Assembly: GCA_005116815.1 (NCBI GenBank)
Contig: SWDR01000019.1
Span: forward strand, 17,114 to 62,584
Direction: 5' to 3'
From: Nitrospira sp.
Lineage (GTDB): Bacteria > Nitrospirota > Nitrospiria > Nitrospirales > Nitrospiraceae
Length of the DNA stretch: 45,471 nucleotides
Part shown: in pieces, positions 7,530 through 15,904 of the stretch
Layout: every line of letters begins with the position of its first letter
How positions within the stretch are numbered: position 1 is the stretch's first letter
Position numbers and translations under genes: made by a program
The notes under the pieces: model-generated
The model's input: only the letters and a program-made list of their open reading frames with translations
Told to the model about the DNA's origin: nothing
Database searches by the model: none

Positions 7530-8425
7530 GCCTTGCCCTCGCCGAATCGCCTGATCGAGACGAAGCTCCCGGCAAACCCGAGCCCCATCCCGACTGCAAT
7601 CAGGGCGAGACAGACTGACGGAGGGAAGAATGCCATGAGGTTGTCGAGTCCGGCAAATCGGCCCGTCGTTCGCATTTGCTGCCTAAATAGTTCGTACATG
7701 AACTTGAGCATTACCAGCGAGAGCGCGCTGCCCAAGGCCCCGAGCACTGCGCCCTCCACCAGATAGGGGATGCGGATAAAACTGGTGGTGGCTCCGATGA
7801 GACGCAAAATGGCGATCTCGTCCCGTCGAGAAAATAGGGTCAGGCGAATCGTATTAGCGATAATGGTCACGGCAGCCGCCGAAAGAATCACGCCGATGCC
7901 GATCGCAACCAATTCAATCGATCGAATCACCGTCGCGAGGGCATCGATCCAATCTTGATTATAGTCGACTTTGGACACGCCGGCGATCTGCCTCACCCGT
8001 TCCGCCCATCGCTTCACCGCATCCGGCGAACGGAACGACGGACTGAGCGCCACGACATAGGAGGCCGGCAAGGGATTCTGACCCAGGCCCTCAAGTAAGT
8101 GAGACTCCGAAGGAAATTGGGCCTTGAACTCTCCCAGCGCCTGTTCTTTCGAGATAAACAACAGGGATGCGACGGCACGATCGCTTCGTAAATGTTGCTC
8201 CACTTCCGCGATCGAATCGGACGTAAGCCGGTCATCGAGATAGACCATAATCTTGATGTCGTCCTGAAGCCATCCGGCGGCCGCCCGCAAATTGACATAG
8301 AGCAGTAAAAAAATGCCGACACAGGCCAGCGTAAAGGCCGTCGTCAAGATGGCGACCATCGTCGTCATCCGGTTGGTCCTCATATTGACCCAGGATTCCC
8401 TCAGGAGATAGGCCAGCGTCCTCAT
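7526..8425 (-). CDS. ftsX: Cell division permease FtsX
   Basis: FtsX is the membrane subunit of the FtsEX complex, which passes ATP-driven changes to EnvC in the periplasm. The 299 residues show the FtsX plan: a cytoplasmic N-terminus, a first membrane helix (VAILTTAFTLACVGIFLLLYVNL), a periplasmic domain (about 45-165), and three C-terminal helices (around ELVAIGIGVILSAAAVTIIANT, YLVEGAVLGALGSALSLVML and SVCLALIAVGMGLGFAGSF). The conserved FSRRDEIAILRLIGAT loop is present. It overlaps ftsE and envC by 4 bases on each side, indicating translational coupling. Confidence 0.95.
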   Translation of the reverse strand: MRTLAYLLRESWVNMRTNRMTTMVAILTTAFTLACVGIFLLLYVNLRAAAGWLQDDIKIMVYLDDRLTSDSIAEVEQHLRSDRAVASLLFISKEQALGEFKAQFPSESHLLEGLGQNPLPASYVVALSPSFRSPDAVKRWAERVRQIAGVSKVDYNQDWIDALATVIRSIELVAIGIGVILSAAAVTIIANTIRLTLFSRRDEIAILRLIGATTSFIRIPYLVEGAVLGALGSALSLVMLKFMYELFRQQMRTTGRFAGLDNLMAFFPPSVCLALIAVGMGLGFAGSFVSIRRFGEGKA

Positions 8426-9090
8426 GCCAAGCCTCTCTGTTCAGGCAACAGGCGGCCCTGCGACAAGGTGAGCACCCGCCGATTCACTTGCGCCATCACG
8501 AGCGGGTCGTGCGTCGCCACAACGACCGTCGTACCCCGCGCGTTAATGAGTTTAAACAGTTCAATGATCTCGGACGTCAACACCGGGTCCAAATTGCCGG
8601 TCGGCTCATCGGCCAATAAGACGACTGGACCATTGACGATCGCACGCGCGATGCAGACCCGCTGCTGCTCCCCCGTCGAGAGGCCGGCAGGAAGCTGATC
8701 TCGCTTGTGCTCGACGCCGACTGCTCGTAAGGCCTCCGTCACTTTCCGACGGATGTCGGCAGAAGACACGCCTTGTACGAGCAAGGGAAGCGAAACGTTG
8801 TCGAATACAGACTTCTTCGGCAACAGCCGAAAGTCCTGAAACACCGTTCCCACCTTGCGTCGCAGATAGGGAATGTCGGATGGCCGCAGCGTCGTCACGT
8901 TTTTCTGATGGACGAAAATCTGCCCCTCATCGGGCCGTTCTGCCCCGATCAGCATCCGCAACAGCGTCGACTTCCCCGCTCCGCTCGGTCCCATGAGCAG
9001 GACAAATTCCCCTTTGCCGATCTCAAGGGACACGTCCGACAACGCCGACCGCTGATCGTACTGTTTCGAAACATGGATCAGTTGAATCAT
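8422..9090 (-). CDS. ftsE: Cell division ATP-binding protein FtsE
   Basis: FtsE is the ABC ATPase partner of FtsX. From ATG 9090 (preceded by GTAAGGA) it has 222 residues: LIHVSKQY start, Walker A GPSGAGKST, Q-loop VFQDFRLLP (typical of FtsE), signature LSTGEQQR (Thr where Gly is usual), Walker B VVLLADEPTGNLD, and H-loop ATHD. Longer in-frame starts lie inside yraN and are rejected. It is 7 bases downstream of yraN and overlaps ftsX by 4 bases. Confidence 0.95.
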   Translation of the reverse strand: MIQLIHVSKQYDQRSALSDVSLEIGKGEFVLLMGPSGAGKSTLLRMLIGAERPDEGQIFVHQKNVTTLRPSDIPYLRRKVGTVFQDFRLLPKKSVFDNVSLPLLVQGVSSADIRRKVTEALRAVGVEHKRDQLPAGLSTGEQQRVCIARAIVNGPVVLLADEPTGNLDPVLTSEIIELFKLINARGTTVVVATHDPLVMAQVNRRVLTLSQGRLLPEQRGLA

Positions 9091-9097
9091 TGTGTCC

Positions 9098-9490
9098 TTA
9101 CCATCGAAGATCGTCCCCTGGGACGTCGAACGCATTCTCAATATGCTCGATCCGCGAAGCCTCGGCGTTCGTGCCTTGCAACAAGACGACATCGAATCGG
9201 CAGGGTCGATCCTTGAGATGGTGCCGAGCCAAATACTGCGCTGCCAACTGGATCAACTTCTCTTGTTTCCGCTGATGCACGGCATGGATCGCGCCGCCGA
9301 ATGCATCGGTGCGACGCGCCTTCACCTCGACAAAGACCAGCACCTGACCGTCTTCAGCCACGAGGTCCAACTCTCCCACCGACGAGCGCACATTGCGCGC
9401 CAGAATCCGATACCCCTTGTTGCGCAAGTACTGCTCTGCCGCCGACTCTCCTTCTTGCCCGAAGAGTTTCCGTGGGTCAAGGATGGTCAC
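9098..9490 (-). CDS. yraN: YraN/UPF0102 family endonuclease-fold protein
   Basis: The 130 residues carry the UPF0102 restriction-endonuclease-like core: GQEGESAAEQYLRNKGYRILARNVR, then GELDLVAEDGQVLVFVEVKAR, where E-D-ExK would form the catalytic-type motif. The function is unproven in most bacteria. It follows rnhB with a 4-base overlap and precedes ftsE. rnhB-yraN adjacency is widespread. Confidence 0.93.
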   Translation of the reverse strand: MTILDPRKLFGQEGESAAEQYLRNKGYRILARNVRSSVGELDLVAEDGQVLVFVEVKARRTDAFGGAIHAVHQRKQEKLIQLAAQYLARHHLKDRPCRFDVVLLQGTNAEASRIEHIENAFDVPGDDLRW

Positions 9491-10167
9491 GAAATCGCCC
9501 GTAGAGATCCGCCTGGGCCGCTCAGGAGCCGAGCAACTGGAGCAAACGTGCGCCGATGGATAGCGCAGGGGCCATGTTGTGCCAGCCGCTGTAAATGCTC
9601 TTCTGTCCCGTAGCCCTTATGGGACAGGAAATTATAATGGGGATAGGTCTGATGATGCGCCTCCATCAAACGGTCGCGCGTCACTTTTGCCACGATGGAT
9701 GCGGCGGCAATCGAGACCGACAGCGTATCGCCCTTAATGATCGAGCGTGAGGGAATGGCGAGATTCGAGAGGGTGACGGCGTCGATCAAGAGGCAGTCAG
9801 CCGGAGTTGTCAGCGACTCCACTGCACGGCGCATAGCGAGACGAGTCGCTTCTAAAATATTAAGGCGGTCGATCTCCTGCTCCGTCGCGATCCCCACACC
9901 GATACCGCGAGCCCGCGCGAGAATGACCTCATAAAGCCGCTCGCGATCGGATGCAGAGACTTGTTTAGAGTCGTTGACGCCAACCAAGCGGCAACGAGAA
10001 GGCAGGATCACCGCCGCCGCGACGACAGGGCCCGCAAGAGGGCCCCGTCCGGCTTCATCCAGACCGGCGATGCAGCGATAGCCGCGCCGCCGGGCTTCCA
10101 ATTCAAATTCGTCGGTAGGTCCCACGATGTGGCCCCGCGATGCGTCCGTTGAAAGGGCACCCGACAT
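9487..10167 (-). CDS. rnhB: Ribonuclease HII
   Basis: RNase HII cuts RNA embedded in DNA, including single ribonucleotides. From ATG 10167 it has 226 residues and shows CIAGLDEAGRGPLAGPVVAAAVIL (first acidic residues), VNDSKQVS, ILEATRLAMRRAVESL, CLLIDAV, IKGDTLSVSIAAASIVAKVTRDR and YPHYNFLSHKGYGT, all family hallmarks. The frame is open further upstream, but that part overlaps rplS and lacks similarity, so the internal ATG just before GRGHIVG-type sequence is preferred; no strong ribosome-binding site is visible. It is 28 bases downstream of rplS. Confidence 0.94.
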   Translation of the reverse strand: MSGALSTDASRGHIVGPTDEFELEARRRGYRCIAGLDEAGRGPLAGPVVAAAVILPSRCRLVGVNDSKQVSASDRERLYEVILARARGIGVGIATEQEIDRLNILEATRLAMRRAVESLTTPADCLLIDAVTLSNLAIPSRSIIKGDTLSVSIAAASIVAKVTRDRLMEAHHQTYPHYNFLSHKGYGTEEHLQRLAQHGPCAIHRRTFAPVARLLSGPGGSLRAIS

Positions 10168-10195
10168 TCGTGGTCGATCGCACCAGGGAATGAAA

Positions 10196-10618
10196 CTAGG
10201 CCTTCGGAGCCGCAGCAGCTTCTGCTGGCGCTTCGACCTTACGCGCAACCCCGGCCTTTGCCTTCGGGCTCGCGACGAACTCCCGATCTTCAACCTTGGC
10301 AAACTTGCCCTTCTTCCCACGAAGATAATACAGCTTGGCCCGACGGACCTTACCCTGACGCATGACCTCGACACGCGTCACGATCGGCGAATGGATCGGG
10401 AAAATACGTTCCACACCGACGCCGTAGGAAACCTTGCGTACCGTGAAGGTCTCCGTGTTCAGCAACCCTTTACGGGCGATCACGGCTCCCTCGAACACCT
10501 GGATACGCTCTTTTTCCCCTTCGACGACTTTCACATGCACGCGGACCGTATCGCCAATTTCAAAACTCGGCGCCGATGGCTTCACGAACGACTGTTGTAT
10601 CCGTTCTAACCGATTCAT
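10196..10618 (-). CDS. rplS: Ribosomal protein bL19
   Basis: This 50S subunit protein lies at the interface with the 30S subunit. It has 140 residues from ATG 10618, which follows a strong GGGGAGGAAGGGG and overlaps the trmD stop as ATGA. Family motifs: [48 protein letters not shown], and [14 protein letters not shown]. The final 25 or so residues form an Ala/Lys/Pro-rich tail ([13 protein letters not shown]) beyond the usual end. Confidence 0.97.
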   Translation of the reverse strand: MNRLERIQQSFVKPSAPSFEIGDTVRVHVKVVEGEKERIQVFEGAVIARKGLLNTETFTVRKVSYGVGVERIFPIHSPIVTRVEVMRQGKVRRAKLYYLRGKKGKFAKVEDREFVASPKAKAGVARKVEAPAEAAAAPKA

Positions 10619-11406
10619 GAGACTACCCCTTCCTCCCCACATCGAACAGGCGTGCCAACCACGCCTTCACGAGTAAGTTCGTCTAGCAATTGTTGATCTT
10701 CGAGACTCAAGACCCGATCTTGCAACAGATCCGGCCGTCTCTGATACGTGCTTCGCAGGGATTCCTTCCGACGCCACAGACGAATGGCTTCGTGATGTCC
10801 TGAAAGCAACACCTCTGGCACGGGTATCCCTCGAACGTCCGCCGGTCTGGTGTAGTGCGGATATTCGAGCAATGCATCTGTAAACGACTCTTCCTCAATC
10901 GACTCCGGATCACCCAACACACCGGGGACCAACCTGGCTGCGGCATCGATGAGCACCAGCGCCGGCAACTCGCCTCCGGTCAATACATAATCCCCGACGG
11001 AAATCTCTTCCGGGTGCAAGGCGAGACGCACCCGCTCGTCGACCCCTTCGTAGTGGCCGCAGAGAATGACAAGCCGGCGAGTGTCGGCCGCCAGATTTTT
11101 CGCGTAGGCCTGCGTAAATGGCCGACCATGTGGAGACGGAAACAACAACCGAATCTGTTCCCCGGCTAGCGCATAGTCGGCCTGAATCTGTTCCACTGCG
11201 CGCAAAATCGGTTCGGCCTTCATCACCATCCCGGCCCCTCCGCCGTAGGGGACATCGTCCGCCACCCGATGGCGATCGAGCGTATAGTCGCGCAAGTTGC
11301 GCACCGTGACATGCAACAGACCTTTTTCCTGTGCTCGCTTCAGAATGCTCTGGCTCAGCACCGGCGCCACCATGTCGGGAAACAGGGTCAGAATGTCACA
11401 CCGCAT
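10615..11406 (-). CDS. trmD: tRNA (guanine37-N1)-methyltransferase TrmD
   Basis: TrmD methylates G37 next to the anticodon and prevents +1 frameshifting. The 263 residues from ATG 11406 begin [13 protein letters not shown] and show [18 protein letters not shown]-type [10 protein letters not shown] and [22 protein letters not shown] (the SPOUT knot), followed by [16 protein letters not shown] and [14 protein letters not shown]. It overlaps rimM by 11 bases and rplS by 4. The order rimM-trmD-rplS is conserved across bacteria. Confidence 0.96.
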   Translation of the reverse strand: MRCDILTLFPDMVAPVLSQSILKRAQEKGLLHVTVRNLRDYTLDRHRVADDVPYGGGAGMVMKAEPILRAVEQIQADYALAGEQIRLLFPSPHGRPFTQAYAKNLAADTRRLVILCGHYEGVDERVRLALHPEEISVGDYVLTGGELPALVLIDAAARLVPGVLGDPESIEEESFTDALLEYPHYTRPADVRGIPVPEVLLSGHHEAIRLWRRKESLRSTYQRRPDLLQDRVLSLEDQQLLDELTREGVVGTPVRCGEEGVVS

Positions 11407-11932
11407 GGCGATCCTCAAGCAAGTCATCAATCCCGCGAACCATCATCTTGCGATGCACGAGATCCACCGACGTCACAAAGCTCTTCGCAGCCGGAATGAG
11501 GACTTCCTCCGTCCCCTTGCGAACGACGAAGACGTGATTGTCCGGTATCTCCAAAATGGTCTCCACCACTCCGATCTCGTCGCCCCGCTCGTTCTCAACC
11601 GTCATCCCGATGAGGTCGCATTCGAAATATACGTCCGCCGCCAACGTCGCGGCCGAGCAACGCGGCACTTGGATCAATCCTCCGCGCAACGCGACGGCGC
11701 CTTCCGGCGTCGTCACCCCCACAAGACTCATGATATAGGTCGAGCCGGCACGCCGAACATGCGCCACCGTCTTCTCGACGACCTGCCCCGTCGGCTCCAA
11801 CACCTGCACCTGCTTGAGTCGCTCAAGCCGGCCAGGCACATCGCTCAACGATCGTACCTTGAACTCGCCTCGCACACCGAAGTGGCGCTCGATTCTGCCG
11901 ATCGTGATCAGATCTGCCTGAGCCGTGGTCAC
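11396..11932 (-). CDS. rimM: 16S rRNA processing protein RimM
   Basis: RimM is a maturation factor that helps assemble the 30S head. The 178 residues start at GTG 11932 and show ITIGRIERHFGVRGEFKVRSLSD at the N-terminus and a PRC-barrel at the C-terminus (YFECDLIGMTV, GDEIGVVETILEIPDNHVFVV, LIPAAKSFV). It begins 3 bases after the stop codon of the rpsP remnant, which is the normal neighbour upstream of rimM, so the operon order is intact up to that break. Confidence 0.94.
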   Translation of the reverse strand: MTTAQADLITIGRIERHFGVRGEFKVRSLSDVPGRLERLKQVQVLEPTGQVVEKTVAHVRRAGSTYIMSLVGVTTPEGAVALRGGLIQVPRCSAATLAADVYFECDLIGMTVENERGDEIGVVETILEIPDNHVFVVRKGTEEVLIPAAKSFVTSVDLVHRKMMVRGIDDLLEDRHAV

Positions 11933-11935
11933 AGA

Positions 11936-11981
11936 CTAGGCCACCTTCTTCTTCGCGGCTTTCTCTGCCGCTTTCTCTGCC

Positions 11982-12004
<23 letters not shown>
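11936..12004 (-). pseudogene. rpsP: 3' remnant of rpsP (ribosomal protein bS16)
   Basis: Only 22 C-terminal codons are present: [22 protein letters not shown] followed by TAG at 11938-11936. G-W-K-F close to the end followed by a Lys/Ala-rich tail matches the C-terminus of bS16, and the position directly upstream of rimM is where rpsP belongs. The N-terminal three quarters are missing; the sequence upstream of about 12004 belongs to uvrB. rpsP is essential, so a full copy must exist elsewhere if this reflects the true genome. Confidence 0.7.
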
Positions 12005-12644
<640 letters not shown>

Positions 12645-12721
12645 GGAACGACCTTTCGGCCGTTATCTTACCATCGAAAACAGCATTGCGCACAGGACAG
12701 ACAGTGGCGGGAGAACGAGAC

Positions 12722-12749
12722 GCCGCCGACCCCTTGCGGGACCGGCGGC
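12722..12749 (-). terminator. GC-rich hairpin downstream of the DEAD-box helicase
   Basis: GCCGCCG (12722-12728) pairs with CGGCGGC (12743-12749); CCC/GGG pair inside with an AC/AC mismatch and a short TTGC loop. It lies 11 bases after the helicase stop on the minus strand. There is no T-run, so termination is only a suggestion. Confidence 0.4.
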
Positions 12750-12759
12750 ATCGGACCTT

Positions 12760-14103
12760 TTAGTATCGTGAATGTCTGGACGGCGCACCGACTGAGGCTC
12801 CTGGCCGATGAGCCGAGCCACGGTTCTCACCCCCGTGGGATCGTCGACCAGTTGATTCCGCGCCTCGGCGGGGCCGCGCGCGAGGATCCTGATAGTCGCT
12901 GGCCGGCATCGGGGCCGGAGCCGGAAGCGGAGCAAACACAGGGAGCGCGAGTTTCTTCGTCTCGATTTTCAACTGTCTCACCATGCGAAGATACTCTCGT
13001 TCTTCGGACTGAGAGAGAATCAAGAAGGTCGACCCTTCCTTCTCTGCGCGGCCGGTCCGCCCGGTCCGGTGGACATAGGAATTCGGATTGGTCGGCAATT
13101 CATAGTGAATCACCTGGACGACATCCTGAATATCCAAGCCTCTGGCTGCCACATCGGTCGCCACAAGCGAGCGGATGTTGCCGGCCCGAAAGGCGCCAAG
13201 CGTCCGTTCCCGCTGCGCTTGGCTATGATTGCCGGTCAACGAACCGACCGAAGCCGGCTCGCCGCCCAAATGGGCCGCCAACCGCCGCACTTTATACTTT
13301 TGATCACAGAACACCATCGACCGCTCCCCGGCCTTCATGGTCTGGAGCAAGGTATGGACGAGCTGTGTGCGCACCTGGTCTCCTGGCACGACATAGTAGG
13401 CATGCACAATCGTGGTCGGGGTGTTGATCCCAGGGTCGACAGAGATGCGTGCGGGATCGCGCTGCATGCTCTGCGCGAGCGTCTGAATATCCCCTGAAAA
13501 TGTCGCGGAGAACAATAGGGTCTGGCGCTCAGCCGGAAGGAGACGAATGATCCGTTGGATGTCGCGCAGGAATCCGCGGTCCAACATCTGATCGGCTTCA
13601 TCCATCACGAGAAACGTCACGCCACCCAACTTCAAGTGACCGGATCCTGCCAAGTCGAGCAACCGGCCTGGCGTCCCAACTACTACCATCGGCGGTCGTT
13701 GCAATGCACGGTACTGACGCTCAATCGGCGTCCCGCCATACACCGACATGGAGGTCACGGACGCCGGAGCATACTTGCGTAATTCCATTTCAATCTGCAG
13801 CGCCAGCTCCCGCGTGGGCGCCAACACGAGAAACTTCGGTCCTGAAGAATGGCTGGGACCGGCAGACTTGACATAGGGGCCAGGCGCAGGCACCGAGGCT
13901 TCACGACGCATGACTTGTTCGATAATCGGCAACAAAAACGCGAGCGTTTTCCCGCTCCCAGTTTTGGCTTGCGCCATAATGTCCCGACCTTCCAGCGCCA
14001 CGGGAATGGCAGCCTGCTGCACCGGGGTCGGTGTCGAGAGGCCTGCCTGTAACAGGCGCTGGGCAAGGGAAGGCTGTAGATTCATATCAGCAAACGTAGA
14101 CAT
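12760..14103 (-). CDS. rhlE: DEAD-box RNA helicase, RhlE-like
   Basis: This ATP-dependent RNA helicase acts in ribosome assembly or RNA decay. From ATG 14103 (AAGGAG upstream) it has 447 residues with the full motif set: the Q motif (LSTPTPVQQAAIP), I AKTGSGKT, Ia APTRELA, Ib GTPGRLLD, II MDEADQML, III SATF, then GERSMVFCDQKYK, V ATDVAARGLDI and VI HRTGRTGRA. After about residue 360 comes a Pro/Ala stretch and an Arg/Gly/Ser-rich tail (RARPRRGAEST, RRSHGGENRGS) typical of RhlE-type helicases. The RRM protein gene lies just upstream on the same strand, a pairing seen in cold-adaptation contexts. Confidence 0.93.
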   Translation of the reverse strand: MSTFADMNLQPSLAQRLLQAGLSTPTPVQQAAIPVALEGRDIMAQAKTGSGKTLAFLLPIIEQVMRREASVPAPGPYVKSAGPSHSSGPKFLVLAPTRELALQIEMELRKYAPASVTSMSVYGGTPIERQYRALQRPPMVVVGTPGRLLDLAGSGHLKLGGVTFLVMDEADQMLDRGFLRDIQRIIRLLPAERQTLLFSATFSGDIQTLAQSMQRDPARISVDPGINTPTTIVHAYYVVPGDQVRTQLVHTLLQTMKAGERSMVFCDQKYKVRRLAAHLGGEPASVGSLTGNHSQAQRERTLGAFRAGNIRSLVATDVAARGLDIQDVVQVIHYELPTNPNSYVHRTGRTGRAEKEGSTFLILSQSEEREYLRMVRQLKIETKKLALPVFAPLPAPAPMPASDYQDPRARPRRGAESTGRRSHGGENRGSAHRPGASVGAPSRHSRY

Positions 14104-14205
14104 AGAACTCCTTGTACGGGGCAAACTTCCTGGGACTGCACGGTCCGGCCTGATCAGAGGGCCGAGAAACGCATCGAGATGATGGGCAATTCAAGGAAGG
14201 AAAAG

Positions 14206-14230
14206 CGGGGCTGCCTGATAGGCAGCCCCG
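14206..14230 (-). terminator. Rho-independent-type terminator of the RRM gene
   Basis: A perfect 10-bp stem (CGGGGCTGCC / GGCAGCCCCG) with a 5-base loop lies 23 bases after the RRM stop. On the minus strand it is followed by CTTTTCCTTCCTTG, a broken T-run. It separates the RRM gene from the helicase, which starts about 100 bases further on. Confidence 0.7.
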
Positions 14231-14253
14231 ACGTGTCAAACAGTCGTAACGGA

Positions 14254-14553
14254 TTAGTACCGGTCGCCGCCTCGGCCACCACCACCGCCACCACCGGTGC
14301 GCGGTTCCTGAGGGCGCGCTTCGTTGACGGTCAACGTGCGACCACCCAACTCCGTGCCGTTCAATGCGGCAACTGCCGCCTGCGCTTCTGAATCCGAGGA
14401 CATTTCCACGAATCCGAACCCGCGGGACTGGCCGGTGAACTTATCTGTGATGATTCTGGATGAAGCGACCGCTCCATGAACAGCAAACAAATCGCTCAGC
14501 TGTTGTTCAGTTGTGGAATACGGCAAACCACCGACGTAAATCTTAGAACCCAT
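14254..14553 (-). CDS. RRM-family RNA-binding protein
   Basis: The 99-residue protein has a single RNA recognition motif: RNP2 KIYVGGLPY at the start, RNP1 SRGFGFVEM at about 44-52, then AAVAALNGTELGGRTLTVNEARP, and a short Gly/Arg tail (RTGGGGGGGRGGDRY). Such proteins are common in cyanobacteria and environmental Gram-negatives, are often cold-induced and act as RNA chaperones. AAAGGAGGAG just before the ATG is a very strong ribosome-binding site. The 266 bases upstream (14554-14819) contain no gene; an A/C-rich patch near 14670-14690 may hold the promoter, but no clear boxes are seen. Confidence 0.95.
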   Translation of the reverse strand: MGSKIYVGGLPYSTTEQQLSDLFAVHGAVASSRIITDKFTGQSRGFGFVEMSSDSEAQAAVAALNGTELGGRTLTVNEARPQEPRTGGGGGGGRGGDRY

Positions 14554-14819
14554 TGGGCTCCTCCTTTGAGAATATGTGTTGTCTTGGACTTGAGATCAAA
14601 GTGAGGAAGGAATGGGCCGAAGACGCAAACACCATGGCGACTAAAGGCTGGCTTCCGATCAAATTCCTACACAAAACCAAAACAACATCTGTCTGAGGCC
14701 TTGTCACTCTCTGCGATATCACCGCCAGGCCTTGCGCAATGACACACAGTGGTCACTCTACTCCTCAGTCCTCTCAAATGCAAGTGATGACGCAAGCCTG
14801 CGCAATGCCGTGCGGCGAT

Positions 14820-15599
14820 CTAATAGGCCGCAGGGGAGGAAAGCGGACGCTGAGAAAACAGGGGGATGGCGTGCAAGCTGTCAAAATCTAACGCGCTTTG
14901 GCCGCGAACCAGGAGTCCGACTTGACCGATCGCCAACGACTGATCTTCAACCGTCAAGACGAACTTCCCATCAAGGAAGGTTTCGATGAAGTCTTTGCTG
15001 AAGATGGTATTCCGCTGGATTCGCAAGGTATGCCAGGGAACTGCTTTCGGCGTGATCGCCGACCGCCCGAGCCTCGTCTCCTGCCCATCGACGATCCGAC
15101 TGACGTCCAGCGTCATCGTTGCGAGATTGACCACCACCGCATAGAAATGCGTGGCATCCTTTACCCCAAACACGATTCCACCCACTCCCGTCGCTGCGTC
15201 GAGGGGAAATCGCAGCCTGACCGACACATCTGGATATTCATACTGAAACCCGTTGGCGACGATCAGTCGATAGCACGTCACGGCCTGACAGGATGAGCTG
15301 ACGGTGAGGATGTTGGAGGCCGATGGAGCATCGGAGTCTGACTTGATCGACCAGTCCGCAACCGGCCCCTCGCCAAACCCCAGCATCGCAAATCCGAGAG
15401 GCGCCTCGCCGGGCTTTTGCTGATCGAACGTCCACCGATTAAACAAGCCTTCTCTGGCTTGATCTTTCAGGTTGACTTCTTTTTCCGTCTGGCTCTCTGT
15501 CTGAATGGCATGGGACCGCTCGACAGAGACACCCCACTCGCCAGCCAGCACAGCCACGGCAAGGAATACCGCCACGATACAGACAGGTTTACGCGTCAT
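14820..15599 (-). CDS. Secreted protein with a LamG/DUF1080-like beta-sandwich
   Basis: From ATG 15599 the protein has 259 residues. A signal peptide (VCIVAVFLAVAVLAGEWGV) leads to a domain reading FNRWTFDQQKPGEAPLGFAMLG, YEYPDVSVRLRFPLDAATGVGGIVFGVKDATHFYAVVVNL, LRIQRNTI, FIETFLDGKFVLTVEDQSLAIGQVGLLVRGQSALDFDSL. Alternating strands, a V-W-H/N-x-R-style segment and the ending G-x-VGL...FDSL are typical of concanavalin-like beta-sandwiches (LamG / DUF1080). The ligand is unknown. It is the last of three minus-strand genes following the DUF255 protein. Confidence 0.7.
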   Translation of the reverse strand: MTRKPVCIVAVFLAVAVLAGEWGVSVERSHAIQTESQTEKEVNLKDQAREGLFNRWTFDQQKPGEAPLGFAMLGFGEGPVADWSIKSDSDAPSASNILTVSSSCQAVTCYRLIVANGFQYEYPDVSVRLRFPLDAATGVGGIVFGVKDATHFYAVVVNLATMTLDVSRIVDGQETRLGRSAITPKAVPWHTLRIQRNTIFSKDFIETFLDGKFVLTVEDQSLAIGQVGLLVRGQSALDFDSLHAIPLFSQRPLSSPAAY

Positions 15600-15642
15600 T
15601 GCATTCCCATGTTCACTCACCTCGATCCACTCCATCTGCCTC

Positions 15643-15894
15643 CTACTCCGGCGACCGTTTCTTCATATCGAGGATATCCTGCTGAAACCGGTCGCGCGCC
15701 GCCAAGATGGCTTTTCTTCGTTGCCACCGGTCCCAGGTCCACCAACGAAGACGATCGCGAAACTTCACGACCGGCGGTTGCGCGCTTCCACCAGGCGCAT
15801 GCTGAAACTCGTAGCCCTTATGCGACTCGCGATTGTCAAAAAAACGACGATAGAGATGATCGTAGAGCCCTTTCCCCGAATCGCCTACACTCAC
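15643..15894 (-). CDS. Small hypothetical protein between DUF255 and the beta-sandwich gene
   Basis: The 83 residues begin at GTG 15894, preceded by GTAGGGAGGG, a good ribosome-binding site. The protein is basic and aromatic (DHLYRRFFDNRESHKGYEF, RDRLRWWTWDRWQRRKAILAARDRF) with no signal peptide or membrane helix. It begins 10 bases after the DUF255 stop and ends 43 bases before the next gene, so it is probably part of that operon. I do not recognise the family. Confidence 0.6.
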   Translation of the reverse strand: MSVGDSGKGLYDHLYRRFFDNRESHKGYEFQHAPGGSAQPPVVKFRDRLRWWTWDRWQRRKAILAARDRFQQDILDMKKRSPE

Positions 15895-15904
15895 GATGCC
15901 CTCC

